64,000 bases of DNA from Fervidibacter sinensis (GTDB lineage Bacteria; Armatimonadota; Fervidibacteria; Fervidibacterales; Fervidibacteraceae): NCBI GenBank assembly GCA_032161045.1, contig JAVHTH010000002.1, one strand, 5' to 3'. A program made the translations under genes and the position numbers. Positions 24,805 to 34,255 of the stretch are shown in pieces; the stretch's first letter is position 1; each line of letters begins with the position of its first letter. Below the pieces are notes generated by a model. The model was given only the letters and a program-made list of their open reading frames with translations, was not told the origin of the DNA and ran no database searches.

Positions 24805-26886
24805 TCATAGGTTTAAGGTTTGGTAGACTTCCCCGTGAACTTTTCGCGCCGCTTCAACCAACTCCCAATATGGATAGTCAACGACGGAGACAAACCCAAT
24901 GTTGTAGTTTTCGCCATCAAAGCGACCTGTGAGGGGTTCGTCAACATATTGAAACCAGTGGCAACCGACGAACGCAGGCAACTTCCAGACGCTTCGGACA
25001 TACGCTTGGTAGGCTTTGCCTCTTTCCTCCTGACTTTCAACGGCAACTAAACCTGTGTGGAACATACCTCTGTCAAGGGCACCGAAATGGAATTCGCCGA
25101 TGATGCAAGGTTTGCCAAGCGTGTTGGTAAATGCCCACTCATGTTCGTCAACCGTTCGGGCGTAAATGTTGAAACTGACTACATCGCAAAACTCAGCGGC
25201 GACCTTGACAACCTCCATAGGTCTGGGCGCGAAGCGGCAACCAAGGTAAAGTTGGTTTGGGGCGTGCTTTTTGAGGGCATTGCGGACAACGGAGAAATAG
25301 CGACGGGCAAAGTGTGTCAAGAATTCGCTCAAATCAGCAATGCACTCGTCGGTCATTTGAGGCGGCAATTCAAGTGGTCTTGACAATAAGTCCTCCCACG
25401 ACGAAACTTGAACCTTCCACGCTTCCTTGAACTTCCCGATTTCGCTATACTTTGCCTGCAACAACTTCACGAACTCTCGCTTTGAAGGCAAATTGCCATC
25501 GCTTGCCAGAACTCGCCTCGGCAAGTCGTAACGGCTCACAGGGTCATTACCCCAGCCGCTCCACGAAAGTTCGTTGTCAACGAAATAGCCAATACACCAA
25601 GGGTCATCTTTCCACTCACGGACAGCGTTCGCGATTGTTCGTTCCACTGCTTCGGGAAATCGGTCATCAAAAACATCGGGCATTTGGTGCCACGCCGTTT
25701 GAAAATAAGTCGGAGCGCCACAATGAATTGGCACGACATAGGGTATTTTGCGGGTGCGAAAGACTTCCGCCGATGACCAATTGCCAATGGTGTTGAAACC
25801 CCAAGAGAGCAACCTCCTTACCGTCACATCAAGCCACTTCTGTCGCCAATCGTCACCATACTTTCGGAACAAGTTCATGGCATAAAAGTTGATCCAACGA
25901 GTGTAACCGTGTGAACTCCAGTGCGAAATGAATTGAGCGAACGGACTGTTTGGCTCAGGCAGCCACGAAAACAGATACTCGCGATTGTCAAGCGGCGAAC
26001 CCTCGTTGTAGTGAACGCAGTCAATGCCGAGCGAAAAGAACAATCGTCCCGTCGGCGTTACGAGCCACCACCGTCCTTTGCCCTGTCTCAAATCCTTCGG
26101 CGGCTCAGTTTCTTTACCGCCAACGACATAAGCGGTTCGGAAGAAGCCTGTTGCCTTTAATTTCGGACCGTTCAGCCAACCGCCAAATTCATCTCGGTCG
26201 GCAAACGGTGGGTTGGCTTTTAACCATTCCTCTTCCTCCTTCCATTGCCGTTTCAAGTCTTCGTCGCTCTTGACTTTACCTTTCCAATCGCCGCGAGCAT
26301 ATTGCCCATATTTGTCAACAATGCCGCGAAAGTCAGGTTTCGGGATTAAGCGAATGTTGTCAACGACTAAAGTGACCGGTTCTTTTGGGCTGACTAAAAA
26401 GAGTTGGAAAGCAACTATGTGGGACAGGTCCAAGTCGGAGCCATAGGTTTCCATCACCAACGCATTTGAAACTAAAGGTGGACCGCCACGCATCCCCGGT
26501 GGGATGGCAACTTGGAAAGGCATGACGACAGTGACGGTTCGTTTTGAAGGTAGAATCGTTCGTCCAGTGCGGCAATGAACTCGCCCATCGGCGGCAAAAT
26601 CGTCGTCAACGCGGATGAAAAGGGCGACAGGTTCGGGTTCAAGGTTCGTCACATCAACCGCCAAGCCGCCAAACTCGCGCCAATCTCCGTTGTCAAACGC
26701 TTGACCGATGCGGAAGTAGATGTTCGGGTATTGGACAGTTTGAAACTCCACTCGCAAAGCGAAGCGACCGTGAGTTGCGTGGGACGAAACTTGAGCGATG
26801 TTCGCGTTGTGAGGCTGAACCTTCGCGACATCTGCTTGGGATTCAAAGGAATTGAGCAACAAAATCGCATTGATGACCCAAAACAT
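24805..26886 (-). CDS. GH50-like (agarase/β-galactosidase-type) glycoside hydrolase
   Basis: 693 residues from the ATG at 26886 (GAGGTGG before it). The N-terminal signal-like helix FWVINAILLLNSF is followed by a CBM-like β-sandwich to about residue 210 (DWREFGGLAVDVTNLEPEP, PVTLVVDNIRLIPKP). A clan-A TIM barrel then runs to the end. Barrel landmarks: RWWLVTPTGRLFFSLGIDCV, FNTIGNWSS, IGYFVDNELSW with the likely acid/base Glu, DVVSFNIYAR, and KPCIIGEFHFG with the likely nucleophile Glu near residue 600. This order is that of GH50 and related β-agarase-type proteins. The polysaccharide cannot be read from sequence. It is probably exported. Confidence 0.75.
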   Translation of the reverse strand: MFWVINAILLLNSFESQADVAKVQPHNANIAQVSSHATHGRFALRVEFQTVQYPNIYFRIGQAFDNGDWREFGGLAVDVTNLEPEPVALFIRVDDDFAADGRVHCRTGRTILPSKRTVTVVMPFQVAIPPGMRGGPPLVSNALVMETYGSDLDLSHIVAFQLFLVSPKEPVTLVVDNIRLIPKPDFRGIVDKYGQYARGDWKGKVKSDEDLKRQWKEEEEWLKANPPFADRDEFGGWLNGPKLKATGFFRTAYVVGGKETEPPKDLRQGKGRWWLVTPTGRLFFSLGIDCVHYNEGSPLDNREYLFSWLPEPNSPFAQFISHWSSHGYTRWINFYAMNLFRKYGDDWRQKWLDVTVRRLLSWGFNTIGNWSSAEVFRTRKIPYVVPIHCGAPTYFQTAWHQMPDVFDDRFPEAVERTIANAVREWKDDPWCIGYFVDNELSWSGWGNDPVSRYDLPRRVLASDGNLPSKREFVKLLQAKYSEIGKFKEAWKVQVSSWEDLLSRPLELPPQMTDECIADLSEFLTHFARRYFSVVRNALKKHAPNQLYLGCRFAPRPMEVVKVAAEFCDVVSFNIYARTVDEHEWAFTNTLGKPCIIGEFHFGALDRGMFHTGLVAVESQEERGKAYQAYVRSVWKLPAFVGCHWFQYVDEPLTGRFDGENYNIGFVSVVDYPYWELVEAARKVHGEVYQTLNL

Positions 26887-26946
26887 TTGCACCACCTCAT
26901 TCAAAAAGCGTTGCACATTCTGCGTTGAGCGTTGTGCGTTATTTTG

Positions 26947-26980
26947 CGTGCAAGTGTGCAAGCGTGTAAGCGTGCAAGCG
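26947..26980. repeat. short tandem GTGCAAGC-type repeats
   Basis: Four imperfect copies of an 8-9 base motif (GTGCAAGT, GTGCAAGC, GTGTAAGC, GTGCAAGC) lie in tandem between two minus-strand genes, just downstream of the stop of the YedY-like gene. A looser run of TGCGTT motifs precedes them. Probably slippage-derived. Confidence 0.5.
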
Positions 26981-26986
26981 TTTTGA

Positions 26987-27571
26987 CTATACTCTCCGCC
27001 TAACTGGGCGTTCACGGTATCGCTCTTCAGCCCAGACATCGGCACGCATGTGGTAACCTCGTTCTTCCCAGTAACCCGGTTTGTCCTCAGCCATAAACTC
27101 AAGGGCACTGACCCACTTTGCACTTTTCCACGCGTAGCGGCTCGGCACAATCAAGCGCAAGGGGTAGCCGTGTTCAGGAGCAAGCGGTTCACCGTTAACT
27201 GCCCAAACGAACATCCCCTCTTCAAGCAAAACCTGCAAGTCCAAGTTCGTCGTGTAGCCATCGTAGCAGTGAACCATGACAAACTTGGCTTCTGGCTTGG
27301 GCTGAGCGAATGCGACCACATCGCGAACCCAAACACCTTCCCAAACATCGCCAAACCTGCTCCATCCTGTCACGCAATGGAAATCCGCTTCTCGTTGGAC
27401 GATAGGGAGCGAACGAATTTGCTCGTATGTCAGTTCAACTTCGCGCTCAACAAGCCCAAACAATTTAAGACGCCAGTTGGCTATGTCAATCTGAGGTGTG
27501 CCGCTAATGGACAGGACCGGAAAAGTCTTGACAACTCTTTGTCGTGGCGGAACTCGTTTTTGTTCGTCCAT
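26987..27571 (-). CDS. molybdopterin-dependent (sulfite oxidase/YedY-like) oxidoreductase
   Basis: 194 residues, the size of soluble YedY/SUOX-type catalytic domains. GLVEREVELTYEQIRSLP is the family's opening strand-helix. FHCVTGWSRFGDVWEGV holds Cys66, the expected molybdenum ligand. YTTNLDLQVLLEEGMFVWAVNGEPLAPEHGYPLRLIVPSRYAWKSAKWV follows the usual 'G.pl..ehG.PlRlvvp..yg.K..Kwi' pattern, which contacts the cofactor. It has no twin-arginine leader, so it is probably cytosolic or relies on a partner, unlike YedY. No heme subunit is adjacent. Divergent from murC, 111 bases away. Confidence 0.9.
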   Translation of the reverse strand: MDEQKRVPPRQRVVKTFPVLSISGTPQIDIANWRLKLFGLVEREVELTYEQIRSLPIVQREADFHCVTGWSRFGDVWEGVWVRDVVAFAQPKPEAKFVMVHCYDGYTTNLDLQVLLEEGMFVWAVNGEPLAPEHGYPLRLIVPSRYAWKSAKWVSALEFMAEDKPGYWEERGYHMRADVWAEERYRERPVRRRV

Positions 27572-27682
27572 CGCTTTTCACCTCTTGTTGCTGCTAAACT
27601 TTCGGATGGAATCGTCTTAGCAAAGTTTGACGCTTTCGTTGAAGGTAAGCCAGATTCTTTGGTTGTGGAGGCGAAGACAAAA

Positions 27683-29107
27683 ATGCCGTTCCCGTTCCGC
27701 AAAGTTCACATGATTGGAATCGGTGGCGCAGGGATGAGCGCAATTGCTTTGGCTTTGCTCGCTGACGGGGTAACCGTAACGGGTTCAGATTTGGAGAGTT
27801 CGTCCTACACAGAACGGGTCAGTCAAGCGGGCGGGCAAGTTTTCATTGGACATAACCCAACCAATTTGGGCGATGCAGAAGCAGTGATAGTAAGCAGCGC
27901 AATTCCCGACGACAATTCCGAACTCATTGAGGCTAAAGGGAGAGGTTTACCGATCTTGCACCGAGCGGATGCGCTTGCGCTTTTGATGCAAGGCAAATGC
28001 AGTATAGCCGTTGCCGGCACTCACGGGAAGAGCACAACCACTGCAATGATCGGTCACATCCTAACGCAATTGGGTTACGACCCGACCGTGCTTGTTGGAG
28101 CGGAAGTCATTAACTTTGGGAGCAATTGCAAAGTTGGTGCGAGCGAATGGTTTGTGACTGAGGCAGACGAATCCGATGGTTCGTTTCTCAAATTCTCGCC
28201 AACTCACATTGTCATCACCAACATTGAACTTGACCATCCCGACCACTACGCTGATGAGGAAGAGGTCGTCAACGCTTTTGTGCAGTTTGTTGAAAGGCTC
28301 GGCGAGGACGGTTTGTTGGTTGTCAATGCAGATTGCCCGAGAGCATCAAAGTTGCCGTTCCGGCTGAGCCAACCAGTCTGGTGGATGAGTTTCGGGATCC
28401 AAAACGAAGCGGACTACCAAGCGCAAGGGATAAGACGGTTGCCTGACGGTTCTTGGGTCTTTCAGGTTCAACGGCGACCGAAACTTTTAGGTGAGGTCAG
28501 GTTGAAGGTTCCCGGCGAGCACAATGTCGCCAACGCTTTAGCGTCACTCGTTTTGTGCTACGAAGTTCTCGGTGTCCCGTTCTCTTTTTTGGCGGAAGCC
28601 ATCTCAACTTTTCAAGGTGTCAAGCGCAGGTTTGAAATAATTGGCAGGGTCAATGGTATAACGGTCGTGGACGATTACGCCCACCACCCAACCGAAATTA
28701 GGTCGCTATTGAAAACTGCTCGGTCGGTTTTTGACGGGAAAATTTGGGTCATTTTCCAACCACACCGATACAGCAGAACTGCGAGGCTATGGCGCGAATT
28801 CGGAAACGCTTTCAGCGACGCTGACGGCGTTTGGGTAACGGAGATTTTTGCCGCTTCGGAGCAACCAATTGAGGGAGTCTCCGGTGCCCTGATAGCGAAA
28901 GCGATTGCGGAAAACGAACCTGAAAAAATTGTTCGGTTTGAAAGCGATTGGGACGCCATCGTTTCCGATTTGCAGGCTCTCGCCCGCCCTAAAGATGCGG
29001 TGTTAATTGTCGGTGCAGGCAACATCTACAAAATCGCTGCAAAATTATTGACGGCACTGTCTAATGCAGCAGGAGAAGGCGGAGGGGACGAGGGTGTTGG
29101 GCGTTGA
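27683..29107 (+). CDS. murC: UDP-N-acetylmuramate-L-alanine ligase
   Basis: 474 residues. The N-terminal Rossmann domain has HMIGIGGAGMSAIALALL (GIGGAG at 12-17), and the ATP loop AGTHGKSTT is at 111-119. Further family motifs are EADESDGSFLKFSPT, ITNIELDHPDHY, VPGEHNVANALAS, KRRFEIIG and VDDYAHHPTEI with the conserved His pair. It adds L-Ala to UDP-MurNAc in peptidoglycan synthesis. The start is ATG 27683 after GGAGGCG. An open frame reaching back to 27050 overlaps the divergent molybdoenzyme and is not real. It is the first gene of the murC-murB-ddl-ftsQ...ftsA cluster. Confidence 0.97.
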   Translation: MPFPFRKVHMIGIGGAGMSAIALALLADGVTVTGSDLESSSYTERVSQAGGQVFIGHNPTNLGDAEAVIVSSAIPDDNSELIEAKGRGLPILHRADALALLMQGKCSIAVAGTHGKSTTTAMIGHILTQLGYDPTVLVGAEVINFGSNCKVGASEWFVTEADESDGSFLKFSPTHIVITNIELDHPDHYADEEEVVNAFVQFVERLGEDGLLVVNADCPRASKLPFRLSQPVWWMSFGIQNEADYQAQGIRRLPDGSWVFQVQRRPKLLGEVRLKVPGEHNVANALASLVLCYEVLGVPFSFLAEAISTFQGVKRRFEIIGRVNGITVVDDYAHHPTEIRSLLKTARSVFDGKIWVIFQPHRYSRTARLWREFGNAFSDADGVWVTEIFAASEQPIEGVSGALIAKAIAENEPEKIVRFESDWDAIVSDLQALARPKDAVLIVGAGNIYKIAAKLLTALSNAAGEGGGDEGVGR

Positions 29108-29146
29108 ATCCGTCCCGCACCTTGCCAATGGAGGGCGAAAAAGAAA

Positions 29147-30058
29147 ATGACAGAGACGGAGCGGAAGAACTTGACGAAACTTGTCACCGAACCACCAAAG
29201 TTTAACGAGCCGATGAGACACCATACGACCTTGCGGGTCGGTGGACCTGCCGATGCATTGGTGACCGTTCATTCGCTTGACGAGTTGAAGAAAGTTGTCC
29301 AATTTGCCCGCGAACGAGATTTGCCTATATTGGTTCTGGGCGAAGGTAGTAACTTGATTGTCCGTGACGGTGGGGTCAGAGGGATTGTCTTGAGGTTGAG
29401 CGGGGAACTGACGAGAATTAATTTTGACACCCAAGAGATTGAAGTTGGCGGTGGAACTTACTTGCCCCACCTTATTGTCAAGGCTGCACAGCGAGGGCTT
29501 GGGGGATTGGAATGCTGCACCGGCGTGCCCGGAACGGTGGGAGGAGCCTTGATATCCAATGCTGGCACTGCCGAGGATTTCATAGGCGACAAAGTTAAGC
29601 GAGTGACCCTCCTAACTCGCGAAGGAGAATTGAGAACGGTTGAGCGAGATGAATTGAAATTTGGCTACCGCTACAGTAACTTGAGGGACTTGGGATTGGT
29701 TGTTGTGAGCGTGGTGATGAATTTGAATCACGACGAGCCAAAAGCAATTATGGAACGCATTCATCGCCGTTGGCGCTATCGTTGGGAAACTCAGCCCGTC
29801 AATATGCCTTGTGCTGGGTGCATCTTTAAGAACCCACCCGGAGATCGGGCTGGGCGGTTGCTTGACGCTGCAGGTTTGAAAGGTGTCCGCATCGGAGATG
29901 CTCAAGTTTCTCCCATCCACGCAAACTTTATCGTCAATTTAGGTAACGCAACTGCAAAGGATGTGCTCGCGCTGGCTGAGTTAATGAGGCAGACGGTCTT
30001 TGAGAAATTCGGTGTCAACCTTGAATACGAAGTGCAAATCGTCGGCGAGGATGAGTAA
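29147..30058 (+). CDS. murB: UDP-N-acetylenolpyruvoylglucosamine reductase
   Basis: 303 residues, FAD enzyme that reduces UDP-GlcNAc-enolpyruvate to UDP-MurNAc. Motifs: HHTTLRVGGPADALV at the start, VLGEGSNLIVRDGGVRGIVL in the FAD-binding part, ECCTGVPGTVGGALISNAG, and KFGYRYSNLRD with the conserved Tyr-Arg-Ser region. In AGCIFKNPPGDRAGRLLDAAG a Cys replaces the usual Ser proton donor of E. coli MurB, a substitution I believe is known in other bacteria. It ends with SPIHANFIVNLGNATAKDV. It starts 39 bases after murC. Confidence 0.96.
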   Translation: MTETERKNLTKLVTEPPKFNEPMRHHTTLRVGGPADALVTVHSLDELKKVVQFARERDLPILVLGEGSNLIVRDGGVRGIVLRLSGELTRINFDTQEIEVGGGTYLPHLIVKAAQRGLGGLECCTGVPGTVGGALISNAGTAEDFIGDKVKRVTLLTREGELRTVERDELKFGYRYSNLRDLGLVVVSVVMNLNHDEPKAIMERIHRRWRYRWETQPVNMPCAGCIFKNPPGDRAGRLLDAAGLKGVRIGDAQVSPIHANFIVNLGNATAKDVLALAELMRQTVFEKFGVNLEYEVQIVGEDE

Positions 30059-30142
30059 ACGACTGACACAAGGGGCTTCACTCAAACCACACAAAAATTT
30101 CGTCCATCGCGCTGATTTTGATAGGATAGGTGATGCTGGGAA

Positions 30143-31177
30143 ATGGCTCGCATTTTGGTTCTCATGGGCGGTGATGCACCGGAACGCGAAATTTCGCTGA
30201 GGTCTGGACGGGCGGTCGCAAAGGCTTTAGCCCGAAAAGGGCATAGTGTTTGGGCAGCGGATATCTCGTTTCAACACGAAGATTCCTTGCCCCCGCCCCT
30301 CGCTCCGCATCCAAATCCCGAAACATTGCTGAATTGTTCCCCCTTGACACTTCCCCGCTGGATAGAACTCCTCCGCCCAGATGCTGTTTTCCCGATTTTG
30401 CACGGCGGTTACGGTGAGGACGGGACTTTACAAGCAATGTTGGAACTGCTACGAGTGCCGTATGCTTCACCACCCCCTTTGGCTTGTCAACTGGCGATGA
30501 ACAAGGTTCAATTCAAGAGGGTGTTAGTAGCGGAGGGGATTCCAACGGCTCTGCATTGTGTTGTTGAACGAAGCCATTTTGAGAAAGACCCTGAAGGGGC
30601 TATTGACAAAGTTGAGCAAATTGTCGGCTACCCATGCGTTGTCAAGCCATCGTCGCAGGGGTCCACCATAGGCGCAAGTGTGGTGAATCGCCCTGACCGA
30701 ACGGCTTTGCGGGAAGCACTTGAGGAGGCATTTCGTTATGACCCGGAGGCACTGGTTGAGCGCAAAATCTCCGGCAAAGAGATCACCGTCGCTGTTTTGG
30801 GTAGCGGGGAAAAAGCGAGGGCTTTGCCGGTAATTGAAATTGTTCCCAAAACGGGTGACTTCTTTGACTTCACAACCAAATACACACCCGGGATGGCAGA
30901 GCATCGCATCCCGCCATCAATTTCCGAAAAGGCTCAAAAGCGAGCGCAAGAAATTGCCGTGAAAGTTCATAACCTGCTTGGCTGTAGGGCTGTCACTCGC
31001 ACCGATATGATGGTTGACAACGATGAAAACATTTTCGTGTTGGAACTCAACGCTATCCCCGGCATGACGGAAGTTTCACTTGTCCCTGAGGCGGCAAAAG
31101 TTGCCGGCATAAGTTTTGAGGAGTTGATGGAGATTTTGCTTGAAGAGGCACTTCAAACCCCTTTGCGGAGTTGGTGA
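30143..31177 (+). CDS. ddl: D-alanine-D-alanine ligase
   Basis: 344 residues, ATP-grasp enzyme that makes the D-Ala-D-Ala dipeptide for peptidoglycan. Seen: ILVLMGGDAPEREISLRSGRAV, FPILHGGYGEDGTLQAMLEL, PCVVKPSSQGSTIGASVV (ATP-binding Lys), ALVERKISGKEITVAVLG, DFFDFTTKYTPGMAEHRIPP, CRAVTRTDMMVD and FVLELNAIPGMTEVSLVPEAA (metal Glu/Asn). The loop after the first domain has a Pro-rich insert (PPPLAPHPNP) which is unusual but harmless-looking. Start ATG 30143, 84 bases after murB. Confidence 0.96.
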   Translation: MARILVLMGGDAPEREISLRSGRAVAKALARKGHSVWAADISFQHEDSLPPPLAPHPNPETLLNCSPLTLPRWIELLRPDAVFPILHGGYGEDGTLQAMLELLRVPYASPPPLACQLAMNKVQFKRVLVAEGIPTALHCVVERSHFEKDPEGAIDKVEQIVGYPCVVKPSSQGSTIGASVVNRPDRTALREALEEAFRYDPEALVERKISGKEITVAVLGSGEKARALPVIEIVPKTGDFFDFTTKYTPGMAEHRIPPSISEKAQKRAQEIAVKVHNLLGCRAVTRTDMMVDNDENIFVLELNAIPGMTEVSLVPEAAKVAGISFEELMEILLEEALQTPLRSW

Positions 31178-31183
31178 CCTAAG

Positions 31184-31864
31184 ATGAGGCGGGATTGCCC
31201 GAAGTTGCTGAAATTTGTCTTGGTTGTGGCGGTAATTGCTCTCTTGACAAAAGGGATGTCCGTCCGCCGCATCGTTTGGGAAGGTTGTGCTCCCATCAGT
31301 TTTGGCACTATGGTTGCAGTTAACGAACGATTAATCGGTCGCCCAATTTGGCTTGTCTCGGAAAAACAGGTTCGCCATTGGTTGGAAGGCGAATTGGTTG
31401 AACGAATTGAAATTCGCCGCAAGTTTCCGTGGACGCTCATCATAATTGCTGAACCGCCAAATTTGGTCGGTGTTGTCCCAGAAGGCGCACAAGGTTATGT
31501 CGTGGATGAGCGAGGGAGAAGATGGAGAAAAGTGCCCTTATCGGTCACTTGTTTGCCTTTCCTCATGTTGCCCAGCGATGTTCCGGTGCAAAAATGTATG
31601 GCGGCAGTTAAGAGGGTTTTGGAATTGTGTTGCCATGAAGGAATTTCGGTCAGGGCGATTTGGTTAAGCCGGTTTGGCGAAGCGGCAGTTTATTTGCCTG
31701 AAGGTTGCTGGTTGAGATTGGGTAACCCGACGGCATTGAAGTTGAAATTGCAACTTGGGAAATTGTTGCACCGAAATAGGCTTGTCCCGTCCAACGCAGT
31801 GGTTGATTTGAGTGTGCCAAAGGTCATAAGCCTTTGGGAGATTGAAAGCGAACAAAGAAGGTGA
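31184..31864 (+). CDS. ftsQ: FtsQ-type cell division protein
   Basis: 226 residues: a short cytoplasmic tail, one membrane helix at about 10-26, then a POTRA-like domain (MSVRRIVWEGCAPISFGTMV, RIEIRRKFPWTLIIIAEPPNLV). A C-terminal β-domain follows (GYVVDERGRRWRK, AVYLPEGCWLRLGNPTALKLKLQ, AVVDLSVPKVISL). The order POTRA, then 'vd..G..', then 'G....v.LG' is that of FtsQ/DivIB, which links early and late divisome proteins. Overall sequence conservation of FtsQ is weak, so the position between ddl and ftsA is the main support. It starts 6 bases after ddl. Confidence 0.85.
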   Translation: MRRDCPKLLKFVLVVAVIALLTKGMSVRRIVWEGCAPISFGTMVAVNERLIGRPIWLVSEKQVRHWLEGELVERIEIRRKFPWTLIIIAEPPNLVGVVPEGAQGYVVDERGRRWRKVPLSVTCLPFLMLPSDVPVQKCMAAVKRVLELCCHEGISVRAIWLSRFGEAAVYLPEGCWLRLGNPTALKLKLQLGKLLHRNRLVPSNAVVDLSVPKVISLWEIESEQRR

Positions 31865-31871
31865 CCGTGCG

Positions 31872-32594
31872 ATGAAGCAACCTTTTCCGAACGACCAAAA
31901 GTTTGCGATAGTTCTTGTTGGCTTGACTTTGGGTCTGCTCATTGGGCTTCAGGTCAGAACCTTAGGACTACAGCAAGCCACCATCGGCTCGTCCCGAGCC
32001 ACCGTCTTAATGGAACGGTTGCTTAAAGCACAGGAGGAAATCAAGCAGTTGCGAGAGGAAGTTGACAAACTTCGTCAGCAGATTCGCGACTACGAACGAG
32101 CAATGGCGGAGGGTCGGGCAGCGACCGAAAGGATAACGGCTGAACTGAACAAATTGAGGGTGATGGCTGGATTGACAAAAGTTCGCGGTCCGGGCGTGAT
32201 CGTTTGGTTGACAGATGCCTTAAAACCTGTATCAAAGGAGAACCCATCTTTAGGCATAGTCCATGACACCGACCTCCTCATGATTGTCAACGAACTCCGC
32301 AATGCGGGTGCTGAGGCAATTGCCATTAACAACCAACGGGTTGTTGCGACAACAGCGATCCGTTGCGTCGGCAACCTCATAACTGTCAATGGTGTCCCTA
32401 TCACACCACCCTACGAAATCGCAGCCATTGGTGACCCGAACAAATTGAAGGAAGGATTGATGATGCCTGAGGGGATCGTGGAACAATTGAAGGCGCTTGG
32501 CATCCCCATTAGTGTCTCCCAACGACAGGATGTCATCATTCCATCGCTGAGCGTAACACCAAGGCTTGAACTCGCCCGCCCAACAGAACCATAA
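31872..32594 (+). CDS. DUF881 family membrane-anchored protein
   Basis: 240 residues from ATG 31872 (AGAAGGTGACC before it), one membrane helix (about 10-28), then a coiled coil (LLKAQEEIKQLREEVDKLRQ). The DUF881 domain follows with GPGVIVWLTDALKP, IVHDTDLLMIVNELRNAGAEAIAINNQRVVATTAIR, NGVPITPPYEIAAIGDP and LKALGIPISVSQRQDVIIPS. DUF881 genes are regular neighbours of sbp and ftsQ in Firmicutes and Actinobacteria division clusters, and the exact role is unknown. It lies 7 bases after ftsQ. Confidence 0.92.
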   Translation: MKQPFPNDQKFAIVLVGLTLGLLIGLQVRTLGLQQATIGSSRATVLMERLLKAQEEIKQLREEVDKLRQQIRDYERAMAEGRAATERITAELNKLRVMAGLTKVRGPGVIVWLTDALKPVSKENPSLGIVHDTDLLMIVNELRNAGAEAIAINNQRVVATTAIRCVGNLITVNGVPITPPYEIAAIGDPNKLKEGLMMPEGIVEQLKALGIPISVSQRQDVIIPSLSVTPRLELARPTEP

Positions 32595-32613
32595 AATTGC
32601 GGGAGTGAGAAAC

Positions 32614-32988
32614 ATGTGGCTTGGGCTTTTGGCGTTGCTTGTCGGACTCATTTTAGGTTTATGGCTTCCGTCACTTGCCATTTTGCCCGTAACCTTGCAA
32701 CAACAACTGCCCAACTATTTGGGTTTGGCGTTGCTCGCAGCCATTGACGCAACTTTGGGGGCTTGGCGAGCGAACATGGAGGGAACTTACGACACGGGCG
32801 TTTTCCTCTCGGGCTTCTTTGTCAACATGATTGCGGCTGCGTCTCTGGCTTACATTGGTGACTTGCTTGGAGTGAACTTGGGATTAGCAGCGGTCGTCGC
32901 GTTCGGGACCCGGATCTTCAACAACTTGGCGGTTATTCGCCGAATTTTGCTTCAACATTGGCGACAACGGGTGACACGGGTGGGGTGA
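32614..32988 (+). CDS. sbp: small basic protein, DUF1290 family
   Basis: 124 residues from the ATG at 32614 (GGGAGTGAG before it). The product is nearly all hydrophobic, with four membrane segments. Family hallmarks are a first helix GLLALLVGLILGLWLP, YLGLALLAAIDATLGAWRANMEGTYDTGVFLSGFFVN, and GDLLGVNLGLAAVVAFGTRIFNNLAVIRR, which is the strongly conserved end of DUF1290. The gene is a normal partner of DUF881 genes and ftsA in Gram-positive-type division clusters. Confidence 0.93.
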   Translation: MWLGLLALLVGLILGLWLPSLAILPVTLQQQLPNYLGLALLAAIDATLGAWRANMEGTYDTGVFLSGFFVNMIAAASLAYIGDLLGVNLGLAAVVAFGTRIFNNLAVIRRILLQHWRQRVTRVG

Positions 32989-32995
32989 AAAAGGC

Positions 32996-34231
32996 GTGTA
33001 TCGCCCAACTGCTCCAATCGTGGTAGGGTTGGATGTTGGGACAACAAAAATTTGCACCTTGATTGCAAGAGTCCTACCTGAGGGATGGGATGTCGTCAGT
33101 TTTGCTACAGTTCCGTCACGGGGCGTTCAGCGAGCAACGATTGTTGACTTAAATGAAGCAACAGCAGCAATTATCAACAGCATTGAACGAGCAGAACAGT
33201 CGGCAGGGATGGAAGTTCACTCGGCGTGGGTCGGAATCACTGGGCATCATATCCGCGCTTACCCTGTGGAAGTGACTTTGCACCTTGCGGACGAAGAGGG
33301 ACGGATAACACAAGAACATTTGGACGCTCTGCTTGAAAAGGCAAAGAAAGCGAGAACCATTCCAGAGGACCATTCCATCCTACACACCATACCTCGCCAA
33401 TTCTCTATTGATGGAGTTGGCGGAATCCGAAGACCTTTAGGGCTTTCCGCACGGGAAGTTAAGATGCAAGCATTGGTCGTCACTGCAACGACTTCTTTCA
33501 TGCGCAACTTGGCAACTTGCGTCCGTCAGGCAGGTGTGGAGGTTGAAAGCATGATCTTGGAACCCCTCGCGGCAGGGATGTCTGTCTTGACAGAAAGTGA
33601 GAGGGAGTTGGGGACAGCGTTGCTTGACATTGGTGGCGGGACGACGGATGTGGCAGTGTTCCTTGAAAACGCTTTAGTTGACACTTTTGCCCTTCCTGTC
33701 GGTGGAAACCATGTCACACGGGATTTAGCCATCGGGTTGAGAACACCACTTGAGGAAGCGGAGCGGTTGAAAATTGCTCACGGCTGCGCACTGCCTGAAA
33801 AAGTCAGTTCCGACGAGGTTGTGGAAGTTATGGAACTTGGGAGAGGGAAACCGCGCCCTGTACCGAAAAGGGCATTGGCTGAAATCATTGAGCCGAGGAT
33901 GCGAGAACTTTTTGAACTCGCTGCGGAAAGACTCGCACGAAACGGTTGGTTTCCTTTGCTTGCTGGTGGGATAGTTTTGACAGGAGGCGGTTCACTCCTT
34001 GACAGCGTTGTTGAACTGGCTCAAAGCGTTTTTGGTTTGCCGACGAGGCTGGGTGAACCGTTTTTGCCCCCCAGTGCACCGCAGGATTTGAGGAGCCCAA
34101 TCTACGCGACCGTGATCGGTTTGGTCCTTCACGGTATTCAACATCACCGCGCTACTGCAGAAGTCACACTCCCATGGTGGCAAAGAGTGGAAAACTTATG
34201 GAAGCGATTAAGAAGGTGGCTGCCTTGGTGA
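32996..34231 (+). CDS. ftsA: cell division protein FtsA
   Basis: 411 residues, actin-fold ATPase that tethers FtsZ to the membrane. Phosphate 1 loop GLDVGTTKICTLIARV; 1C domain with HSAWVGITGHHIRAYPVE; phosphate 2 loop LLDIGGGTTDVAVF; adenosine motif GGIVLTGGGSLLDSVVELAQSVFG. It ends with an amphipathic, Trp-rich basic helix (VENLWKRLRRWLPW), the expected membrane-targeting tail. GTG start after TGGGGTG. The gene that usually comes next, ftsZ, is not here; galU follows instead. Confidence 0.96.
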   Translation: MYRPTAPIVVGLDVGTTKICTLIARVLPEGWDVVSFATVPSRGVQRATIVDLNEATAAIINSIERAEQSAGMEVHSAWVGITGHHIRAYPVEVTLHLADEEGRITQEHLDALLEKAKKARTIPEDHSILHTIPRQFSIDGVGGIRRPLGLSAREVKMQALVVTATTSFMRNLATCVRQAGVEVESMILEPLAAGMSVLTESERELGTALLDIGGGTTDVAVFLENALVDTFALPVGGNHVTRDLAIGLRTPLEEAERLKIAHGCALPEKVSSDEVVEVMELGRGKPRPVPKRALAEIIEPRMRELFELAAERLARNGWFPLLAGGIVLTGGGSLLDSVVELAQSVFGLPTRLGEPFLPPSAPQDLRSPIYATVIGLVLHGIQHHRATAEVTLPWWQRVENLWKRLRRWLPW

Positions 34232-34255
34232 ATTGCGGTGCAGGGGTGAGCGGAA

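Noticed and set aside
26947..26980. CRISPR-like repeats
   Set aside because: The motif is only 8-9 bases with no spacers; the twin-palindrome arrays at 63 kb are also not regularly spaced with unique spacers.
27050..27682. A long N-terminal extension of murC
   Set aside because: It overlaps the divergent molybdoenzyme gene on the other strand, shows no domain, and the ATG at 27683 has a proper ribosome site and starts the standard MurC sequence.
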